Part shown: piece after piece, positions 25,852 to 30,373 of the stretch | How the letters are laid out: each line of letters begins with the position of its first letter | How positions within the stretch are numbered: the first letter of the stretch is position 1 | Origin: an uncultured Alphaproteobacteria bacterium | GTDB taxonomy: Bacteria; Pseudomonadota; Alphaproteobacteria; CAAHEQ01; UBA3637 | Assembly: GCA_937888725.1 (NCBI GenBank) | Contig: CALARE010000063.1 | Coordinates: 1-30,373, forward strand | Reading direction: 5' to 3' | Length of the DNA stretch: 30,373 bases | The notes under the pieces: model-generated | Told to the model about the DNA's origin: nothing | Database searches by the model: none | Seen by the model: only the letters and a program-made list of their open reading frames with translations | Position numbers and translations under genes: made by a program

Positions 25852-25890
25852 AAGACACCTCATATGTTATTTATGGGGTGTCTTTTTTTA
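25852..25890 (+). terminator. Intrinsic terminator after the repeat-protein gene
   Basis: A 13-pair stem, AAGACACCTCATA (25852-25864) with its partner at 25872-25884, one G-T pair, a 7-base loop, and a T-run immediately after. It begins 18 bases beyond the stop codon. Confidence 0.9.
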
Positions 25891-26146
25891 TCCCCATTTT
25901 AAACAAATGCTTTTTAGACGCTTTAAAGCAAATTAGAGTCAAATTGTCGTGTATTTATACCAAACGGCAAAAAGATTTGGCTAAAAATCGATGTTTATCT
26001 TTCTTAAAAAATGCCTAAACAGCTTAAAAACAAAGGCTTTTAGAGGATTTTTGAGTGTTTTTTGATGCAAATTTGATTCAAAATAAAGCGTTAATAACAA
26101 AAAAACAGAGAAGGGGGCATTAAATCGATTAAACACGCAAAATCAA

Positions 26147-26344
26147 TCATAGCTGTAAATGCTGTGCTGTAAATTCGGAAAATGCTGTGCTGTAAATTCG
26201 GAGTGTATTTGTGTATAATAGAAAAATGACCCTTAGACTTCTTAAAAAGAAAATAACCCACCTGTAAAAAGGGTGTCTGAATGTAGCGTGCTGACAAGAA
26301 GATAAAAGACATTTTGCAATAAAAACAACCAATAATATTTTCAC
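26147..26344 (-). CDS. Possible tiny lipoprotein (GTG start)
   Basis: From GTG at 26344, preceded by GAAAGGA, the frame encodes a lipoprotein-like signal: MKILLVVFIAKCLLSSC with a lipobox LLSSC. The 65-residue product then becomes hydrophobic and basic, and its end is encoded by the 23-bp tandem duplication, so the natural C-terminus may have been lost. A 12-residue frame upstream (ATG at 26398) ends in a TGA that overlaps this ribosome site. Only the signal peptide and ribosome site support the gene; it may be a remnant or chance. Confidence 0.25.
   Translation of the reverse strand: MKILLVVFIAKCLLSSCQHATFRHPFYRWVIFFLRSLRVIFLLYTNTLRIYSTAFSEFTAQHLQL
26159..26202. repeat. 23-bp tandem duplication
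   Basis: Two adjacent copies of a unit beginning ATGCTGTGCTGTAAATTCGG, at 26159-26181 and 26182-26202 (second copy 21 bases). The inner GCTGTAAAT also occurs once more at 26152. No known element contains it as far as I can tell. It could be a protein-binding site or simple slippage. Confidence 0.85.
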
Positions 26345-26483
26345 AAACAGTATCCTTTCAAACAAAACTGTCAAAAGATGAACATAATATTTCCATAAAT
26401 AAATTCCTTTCAAAAATCCGAATAAAAAACGTTGTAACCATTTGATTTACAATACAAAATCACATTCCCTTCCTCACATCCAT

Positions 26484-26511
26484 TTGTCGCATAATTTATA
26501 TTATGGATACT
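26484..26511 (+). other. dif-like XerC/XerD recombination site, probable prophage attachment site
   Basis: A 28-bp site of two 11-bp arms around a 6-bp centre: XerC-side arm TTGTCGCATAA (26484-26494), centre TTTATA (26495-26500), XerD-side arm TTATGGATACT (26501-26511). The inner parts, CGCATAA and TTATG, match bacterial dif exactly; 19 of 28 positions agree with E. coli dif by my alignment. The mismatches are concentrated at the outer ends, especially in the XerD-side arm, as expected if that half comes from an inserted element. It lies exactly between chromosomal genes and phage-like genes, which supports its use as an integration site. It could instead be the host dif itself. Confidence 0.65.
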
Positions 26512-26670
26512 TAGATATATTTAAGTGTTCATAGTATAAAGATATATAACATTTTGATTTTATTATAAAATATTTATGTCGCTTGTAAGATTTTTAAAAT
26601 TGTGCTAAAATTATGATATATTGATTTTTAATGATTTTTTTAATTTCTAAAAATCTGAAAGGTGGCACAA

Positions 26671-27132
26671 ATGACAGAATTAAACAAAGATTTTTTCCCA
26701 AATGCAGTTGAAAAACTTTTTGAACTTTCAAAAAATGCGTATGCCTTAAAAAGCGATTTAAACGACTTACAAGAGCAAATTCGAATTTTGGCTGTGTTTA
26801 TGCGTGAATATTTAAAAGAGCCTTTGTACATTAAAAAAAACGCACTTATTGTGCGTCTTATAAATTCAAATTTAAAAAACGGTCTAACAATTAATGAGGC
26901 TATCCTTAAAACATCTGAGAAATTACAAGAGCCTTTAAAACGCTGTCAGTCTGTTTTTAACTTTGAAAAACACCAAAAAAAACAAATGGAAAAATATGCC
27001 CTGCTCTATATGATAGAAAGGCTTGAAAAAGCAAGGCTATCAAAAAAAAGGATAGCCAAAATAACAGGATATTCTGAAAAATACCTTTATGAACTTAAAA
27101 AAAGACAATTAGAACGTCAAAAGGCTAGTTAA
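26671..27132 (+). CDS. Small helix-turn-helix protein of the prophage
   Basis: Start chosen at ATG 26671, 5 bases after AAAGGTGG; the GTG at 26662 is part of that ribosome site. The 153-residue protein is mostly helical and lysine-rich. Residues about 118-145 (LSKKRIAKITGYSEKYLYEL) look like a DNA-binding helix-turn-helix similar to resolvase or regulator C-termini. The N-terminal half is a probable coiled coil. It is the only plus-strand gene of the element, is convergent with the structural cassette and starts 160 bases from the dif-like site, a good position for a regulator or recombination accessory factor. No named family was recognised. Confidence 0.75.
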   Translation: MTELNKDFFPNAVEKLFELSKNAYALKSDLNDLQEQIRILAVFMREYLKEPLYIKKNALIVRLINSNLKNGLTINEAILKTSEKLQEPLKRCQSVFNFEKHQKKQMEKYALLYMIERLEKARLSKKRIAKITGYSEKYLYELKKRQLERQKAS

Positions 27133-27259
27133 ACCATGCAAATAATTGCGTTAAAAAAGCGACTAAATCGCCCGTTCCTGCTAAAAAGCTCCCGATACTT
27201 GTCAAAATGTATGCCCAAAACGTCTTTTTTTTGAATACACCAATGATTTTGTCTTTCAT
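27125..27259 (-). CDS. 44-residue membrane protein, last gene of the phage cassette
   Basis: A short frame from ATG 27259 to TAG 27125, 12 bases after the previous gene and preceded by AGGGG. It starts with a basic head (MKDKIIGVFKKKTFWAY) followed by one hydrophobic helix (ILTSIGSFLAGTGDLVAFL) and an aromatic end (FAWFN). The size, single span and place after the hydrolase suggest a holin or a virion membrane peptide. Its last 8 bases overlap the end of the convergent helix-turn-helix gene. Coding status is inferred from spacing, ribosome site and the sensible protein; there is no homology evidence. Confidence 0.65.
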   Translation of the reverse strand: MKDKIIGVFKKKTFWAYILTSIGSFLAGTGDLVAFLTQLFAWFN

Positions 27260-27271
27260 GATACCTATCCC

Positions 27272-27502
27272 CTAGAAAAATGTTAATTGCTCATTTGTGC
27301 GTTTTTTTTGCACATTTTGAGCCTTTTTTTGTGGTTTAGATGATTTTTTATCTTTTTTGGCCGTTCTTTTTGCTTTTTTAATCGCTTTTTGTCGTGCATC
27401 AATTTCTTTTCGCTCGTCATCTGTAACACCTTGATTGTACAACGCCCAATATGCCTTTTGATAACGTCTTGCCTTTGCTTTGTAGTATTCCTCAGCCGTC
27501 AT
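27272..27502 (-). CDS. Lysine-rich basic phage protein
   Basis: A 76-residue protein. Residues 1-35 look helical (MTAEEYYKAKARRYQKAYWA); residues 36-72 are dominated by lysine, arginine and glutamine with no hydrophobic core. Its ATG overlaps the stop of the preceding gene by 4 bases (ATGA). No family recognised. The charge would suit nucleic-acid binding inside the virion or interaction with a membrane surface, but that is inference. Confidence 0.7.
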   Translation of the reverse strand: MTAEEYYKAKARRYQKAYWALYNQGVTDDERKEIDARQKAIKKAKRTAKKDKKSSKPQKKAQNVQKKRTNEQLTFF

Positions 27503-27669
27503 TTATGAAAACCCTCCAACCGTTTAAGCCTATCATCATAGGCGTCAATTTTAAATTCTAGCTTTAAAATGCGTGTTTCAACTCGCATTATTTGAAAAAA
27601 AATAATGACGCATAACCCAAAAGTGCCATAACTTTCAATCAAATGTTGCATTTCAATCATTTTAGCCAT
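27499..27669 (-). CDS. Small membrane protein with C-terminal coiled coil
   Basis: Starting at ATG 27669 (after GGAAG) the product is 56 residues; starting at ATG 27660, which forms an ATGA overlap with the previous stop, it is 53. A longer open frame to 27717 lies inside the upstream gene and is unlikely. One membrane helix (YGTFGLCVIIFFQIM) is followed by a heptad-like charged helix (RILKLEFKIDAYDDRLKRLE). This helix-then-coiled-coil layout occurs in small phage lysis and accessory proteins. Function unknown. Confidence 0.7.
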   Translation of the reverse strand: MAKMIEMQHLIESYGTFGLCVIIFFQIMRVETRILKLEFKIDAYDDRLKRLEGFHK

Positions 27670-27872
27670 TTCTTCCAAATATAATAACCAGCAATGCCTA
27701 ACGCCCCAGCCTGCCACAATTCAATATTATCCAGCAAAGCAACTCTTTTTTCGCTTGTTGCTGTATTTGTGTTGATCACCACATCAGGCTCATCTGTTGC
27801 GTCTTTTATAACTGTTCCGATATAAGCACCACCAAAAAAACTTGCTACAACTCCGATTAAAGGTAAAACCAT
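27657..27872 (-). CDS. Two-span small membrane protein, holin candidate
   Basis: A 71-residue protein with a glycine-rich hydrophobic helix at about 3-22 (PLIGVVASFFGGAYIGTVI), a polar middle and a second helix at about 52-67 (WQAGALGIAGYYIWKKW). It follows the hydrolase gene by 12 bases with an AAGGGGG ribosome site. Size and two spans fit a class II holin, and the position next to the hydrolase fits too. A structural membrane protein of the virion is equally possible. Confidence 0.75.
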   Translation of the reverse strand: MVLPLIGVVASFFGGAYIGTVIKDATDEPDVVINTNTATSEKRVALLDNIELWQAGALGIAGYYIWKKWLK

Positions 27873-27884
27873 TTTAACACCCCC

Positions 27885-28403
27885 TTATGCATAAAAAATA
27901 TGATTTCCAATTTCTGCCGTTTTAGTCAATTTGCTAGCCCATGATGGATTGACGCTTTTTGCGTGGTAATGCGTCGCTCCGTTTGAATAATCCGTCCCAA
28001 GTTGCCCCCCATTTTCAACGCTACTTTTAGCAATTAAATACAAATATTCATAGGTTGAATCTGTCATATCTGCATTTATCATTTTGTTATAATTGGCAAG
28101 GCTGGCCCTATCTGTTGAGCCGACTGTTTCGGGATTCCAACAACTGAATTGATACGGTTTTTTGCATACGTCCTCAATGGTTGCACCCCACCAGCCACCT
28201 TTTTTAACTCTGTTGAGTATTGTTTGCATGACTGCTTGCTGTCCTTTTGGGCTTTCGCCCCTTGCCTCGCCATAAACGGTGCGTGCTAGTATTTCAATTT
28301 CCTTGTCTTTATTTGTTAAAATTTCTTTTCTAATCATACGCCAAGCAAAAAGCCCCCCAATTGATAAAATTAAAATGTTGCCGATATTTTCACTTTTTTC
28401 CAC
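27885..28403 (-). CDS. SleB-type cell wall hydrolase with N-terminal membrane anchor
   Basis: A 172-residue protein of the Hydrolase_2 (SleB) family, which cuts peptidoglycan glycan strands. An N-terminal anchor (about 8-23, GNILILSIGGLFAWRM) precedes the domain at about 36-172. Recognisable segments are ARTVYGEARGES with the catalytic-position glutamate, GQQAVMQTILNRV, FSCWNP and the late NGATHYHA and GNHIFYA. In this setting it is the phage endolysin or a virion-associated lysin; the membrane anchor would suit a signal-arrest endolysin or a virion enzyme. It begins one base after the stop of the upstream gene, with AGGGGG just before. Confidence 0.88.
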   Translation of the reverse strand: MEKSENIGNILILSIGGLFAWRMIRKEILTNKDKEIEILARTVYGEARGESPKGQQAVMQTILNRVKKGGWWGATIEDVCKKPYQFSCWNPETVGSTDRASLANYNKMINADMTDSTYEYLYLIAKSSVENGGQLGTDYSNGATHYHAKSVNPSWASKLTKTAEIGNHIFYA

Positions 28404-28404
28404 A

Positions 28405-28917
28405 TTAGCCCCCTAATGCGTTAATTTCAGCACGCCACGCCTGCCGTTGTATAATATCTTCAGCATATTCTTCTTTGGTTGCACTACCCTCTGCAATTTT
28501 AATAATTTTATAGTCTGTTGCTGTGAGATTATTTTTAAGCTCTGCTATTCGCTCAGCGTCTATTTGTTCTTGTGGTTTAGGGATAATTTGCCAGCCTTCG
28601 ATAATTAACTCACCTGCATTAATTCCGTTAATTTCATCATCTGTTAATATATAATTTGATGTTTCAATATCATTACATTTTTGCATAGTGCCGTCTTTAA
28701 TAATATATTTACCTCTCAGATCATCAACAAGCACCCACCCACCATTTTTAAAAATAACGGCTTTTCCATCTTGTTTATCAATAGGCTTTTCAAATGTCGC
28801 ATTTGCTGGCAATAAATAAACATCATGCCCCTGTTTTTTTGTTTCTAAAGGGTCAAGATGTGCTTTTTCTTCTCTTAAAAATTCTTTTGTTTCTTCATTA
28901 TAAACATAAACTAACAT
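28405..28917 (-). CDS. Tail-fibre-assembly-like protein
   Basis: A 170-residue soluble protein. The first 95 residues are beta-rich (YVYNEETKEFLREE, DVYLLPANAT, AVIFKNGGWVLVDDLRGKYI) in the manner of phage tail-fibre assembly chaperones; the last 50 (ERIAELKNNLTATDYKIIKI...AWRAEINAL) form a helical tail found in the same families. It lies directly after the collar-domain gene with an AAAGGGG ribosome site, the usual order of fibre then chaperone. Assignment rests on this pattern and order. Confidence 0.7.
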   Translation of the reverse strand: MLVYVYNEETKEFLREEKAHLDPLETKKQGHDVYLLPANATFEKPIDKQDGKAVIFKNGGWVLVDDLRGKYIIKDGTMQKCNDIETSNYILTDDEINGINAGELIIEGWQIIPKPQEQIDAERIAELKNNLTATDYKIIKIAEGSATKEEYAEDIIQRQAWRAEINALGG

Positions 28918-28928
28918 TAAAAACCCCT

Positions 28929-29447
28929 TTAATATTTGATGTAATAACGTGTTGTTGTTGCAAGATTAATTGAACCAGTAAGACCTGAAATTGTTGGGTC
29001 TGTTGATATACCTGCACCCTGATATCTTGTTACGTTTACAGCACTAACAGATGTACCAACAGGCTGTCCAAGTCCGTTTGTACTAGCAACCCCCATAATG
29101 CGTGAATTACTATTTACGTCATATATATTTAAAGAATAATCCCCACTTGGTGTATTGATACCTAAAATATTACCATTACCACTAACACTAACAGTTGCAC
29201 TTGTTACCATTCTTGCATTTGACAAATCAGGCAAATTAAAAGTTGTTGTTCCGTCGCCCTCGCCGTATGTAGTACCTATAATATCAAATAAAAGTTTATA
29301 TGTTGTACGGCTAATTTCTGCACCATTGCAAATCAAAGCTTGCTCTGGTAGTGTTCCATTTGCTGAGTATGCAAAAATAGTCCCTCTTTCAAGGGTTTTA
29401 ATCCAGTTAAAAGTAGGATTATTATTTATTGCTCCTGACCCTATCAT
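28929..29447 (-). CDS. Phage tail-collar domain protein (receptor-binding candidate)
   Basis: A 172-residue protein whose residues about 20-78 match the phage tail-collar pattern: GTIFAY, ALICNGAEISRTTYKLLFDI, IGTTYGEGDGTTTFNLPDLS. This domain occurs at the C-terminal part of tail fibres and in short microcystin-dependent-type proteins. The remainder (about 80-172) is threonine-, serine- and glycine-rich beta structure, a likely variable tip. It is short for a full fibre, so it may be a spike or fibre tip. AAGGGG precedes the start. Confidence 0.82.
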   Translation of the reverse strand: MIGSGAINNNPTFNWIKTLERGTIFAYSANGTLPEQALICNGAEISRTTYKLLFDIIGTTYGEGDGTTTFNLPDLSNARMVTSATVSVSGNGNILGINTPSGDYSLNIYDVNSNSRIMGVASTNGLGQPVGTSVSAVNVTRYQGAGISTDPTISGLTGSINLATTTRYYIKY

Positions 29448-29457
29448 TTAATCCCCT

Positions 29458-30036
29458 TTAATTAAAATATGCAACACTGACTTTTTCGCCGACTGTTCCG
29501 TATAAAGTAAAATTAGAACTCAGTTCCATATCAAATGTAGCTGTTGGTTGTAATTCAAAAGTATTGTTTGAAAAAATAAAAAAGCTATCTGTATTTGACA
29601 TATTTTGCAAAACAACTCTTTTATATCCTGTTGAATTAATGGCAATTTCTCCGTTGCTGTCAAATGTTTCAAGGCTGGCATTGACTGATGTATAAGGTTG
29701 ATTCTGTGTTGTAACTGTTCCCGATACATTGAGTCGGTCATCTTGTATCGTTCCGATAGCTGTTGCAATAACCACGTCAATATCTGCATTTGTCATATTA
29801 AAAATGGTTACTGATGGTAATTCTTCGGGATATGAGATACAAAGTCCTTTCCAAAACTCTGTTTTTGAGGATAACGCACCGAATTGAAAAAGTAAATCGC
29901 CTTGATTATTTGCGTTACTGTCAACGATTCTAATTGTATTATAAACTTGTTGATACTTGACCTGCCCATTTGCTGGAATAGTCAATTTTTCTTGTTTATA
30001 TGATACAGGAGTTGTACTGTTGTTAATTTGAACCAT
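29458..30036 (-). CDS. Beta-rich virion protein, spike or penton candidate
   Basis: A 192-residue protein without signal peptide, rich in Asn, Thr, Val and Ser, with strand-length hydrophobic segments throughout. Two parts can be seen: about 1-105 (VKYQQVYNTIRIVDSN, LPSVTIFNMTNADIDVVIA, GTIQDDRLNVSGTV) and about 115-192 (YKRVVLQNMSNTDSFFIF, FTLYGTVGEKVSVAYF), each plausible as a jelly-roll or beta-sandwich. It lies between a membrane protein and the collar protein, so a structural role is likely. I recognise no named family; penton or spike base is inference. AGAGGAAG precedes the ATG, 4 bases after the upstream stop. Confidence 0.7.
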   Translation of the reverse strand: MVQINNSTTPVSYKQEKLTIPANGQVKYQQVYNTIRIVDSNANNQGDLLFQFGALSSKTEFWKGLCISYPEELPSVTIFNMTNADIDVVIATAIGTIQDDRLNVSGTVTTQNQPYTSVNASLETFDSNGEIAINSTGYKRVVLQNMSNTDSFFIFSNNTFELQPTATFDMELSSNFTLYGTVGEKVSVAYFN

Positions 30037-30040
30037 TTTT

Positions 30041-30373
30041 TTACTTCCTCTTTACAAAATATGCCCAACCTAAAAATCCAATTAAACCGTAGAGTGCGTA
30101 TGTTTTAAACGCTGAATGTGTCGCCTGCTCGCTATTATATGCGTTTGCAAGGGCACTTGTTACCCTGTCCGTCTGTTGTGCAACGGAGCCAATAGTTTCT
30201 TGCACCCAGCCGAACGTGTCATTAAATAATTGGTTGCCTGCATCTAATACTGTATTTGTCAATTCAAGAGAACCATCAACAATTGTATTTGCTGAGGTAT
30301 TTACTGCATTTAAAAAATTTGTCGCAAGGTCATCACTCATGCCTGCATAATAAACATCACCAGTTGCGACAAT
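30041..30373 (-). CDS. C-terminally anchored virion membrane protein, start uncertain
   Basis: From ATG 30340 the product has 99 residues: long amphipathic helices rich in Ala, Asn, Thr and Gln (NTVLDAGNQLF, SVAQQTDRVTSALANAY), then one membrane helix (YALYGLIGFLGWAYF) and a basic end VKRK. The frame stays open to the right edge (11 more codons), so the true start may lie outside the window. In a second frame an upstream gene could end in the TGA of ATGAGT, overlapping this ATG. Proteins with a repetitive helical ectodomain and C-terminal anchor are common among minor proteins of membrane-containing phages. No homology claim is made. Confidence 0.65.
   Translation of the reverse strand: MVATGDVYYAGMSDDLATNFLNAVNTSANTIVDGSLELTNTVLDAGNQLFNDTFGWVQETIGSVAQQTDRVTSALANAYNSEQATHSAFKTYALYGLIGFLGWAYFVKRK

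Larger units (their letters stand above)
25891..26670. other. 780-base AT-rich region with no convincing gene
   Basis: No long or family-like reading frame is visible on either strand. It holds a tandem duplication (26159-26202), a TATAAT (26214-26219) followed 6 bases later by a 12-codon frame, a possible tiny lipoprotein gene on minus (26147-26344) and the dif-like site (26484-26511). A further direct repeat, TCCTTTCAAA, occurs at 26353 and 26405; on the minus strand each reads as a GAAAGGA ribosome site. The very AT-rich last 150 bases probably contain the promoter of the helix-turn-helix gene, but I could not place it. Confidence 0.7.
26484..30373. mobile_element. Left part of a prophage-like element
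   Basis: From the dif-like site rightward all genes look viral: a small helix-turn-helix protein, then a compact minus-strand cassette with tail-collar, tail-fibre-assembly-like, cell-wall hydrolase and small membrane proteins. No integrase is present in this part, in keeping with XerCD-driven insertion, although one could lie beyond the edge. No capsid, portal or terminase gene is in view, so the virus type is undetermined. The right end is outside the window. Confidence 0.7.

Noticed and set aside
26091..26312. Minus-strand frame encoding a Phe/Ile-rich peptide
   Set aside because: No ribosome site, composition typical of AT-rich chance frames, and it overlaps the duplicated DNA.

Overview
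The window looks like a piece of the chromosome of a low-GC alphaproteobacterium that lives at least partly without oxygen, followed on the right by the left end of a prophage-like element. The alphaproteobacterial assignment rests on alpha-type AddA/AddB, a Tim44-like (TimA) gene next to mltA, tsaE-amgK-murU-addB-addA clustering and SecB. The anaerobic inference rests on pyruvate:ferredoxin oxidoreductase. A gut or other host-associated lifestyle is plausible but is inference; no rRNA or other species marker is present.

Region by region. (1) 1-7668, minus strand: lspA, a tiny lipoprotein, pgi and mutL form a tight run, followed by nifJ (PFOR) with its own good promoter; nifJ runs off the left edge. 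(2) 7769-11087, plus strand: a two-gene unit, a pentapeptide-repeat protein and a VirD4/TraG-like type IV coupling ATPase, with no relaxase or VirB genes beside it and an apparently leaderless start. (3) 19934-11088, minus strand: tsaE, amgK, murU, addB, addA and a lipoprotein alpha/beta hydrolase, all overlapping or within 3 bases: t6A modification, peptidoglycan recycling and double-strand-break repair in one probable operon. (4) secB (minus) diverges from timA-mltA-smr-tsaD (plus, all overlapping). (5) 23663-25890: three single genes, each with a TTGACA promoter: an ankyrin-like orphan, thioredoxin, and a repeat protein carrying three 22-residue tandem repeats. The last two have clear intrinsic terminators.

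(6) 25891-26670 has no convincing gene. It holds a 23-bp tandem duplication, a possible tiny lipoprotein gene and, at 26484-26511, a strong XerC/XerD dif-like site. (7) From 26671 on everything looks viral: a small helix-turn-helix protein on plus, then an uninterrupted minus-strand cassette encoding (in transcription order) a C-terminally anchored membrane protein, a beta-rich structural-type protein, a tail-collar-domain protein, a tail-fibre-assembly-like protein, a SleB-type cell-wall hydrolase and four very small membrane or basic proteins, one of 44 residues. The element continues past the right edge.

The most interesting possibility is that this is an integrase-independent prophage inserted at dif by host XerCD. 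The many small single-span membrane proteins suggest a tailless, membrane-containing (double-jelly-roll type) virus rather than a tailed phage, but the capsid and packaging genes that would settle it lie outside the window. All statements come from reading the sequence; no database search was run.
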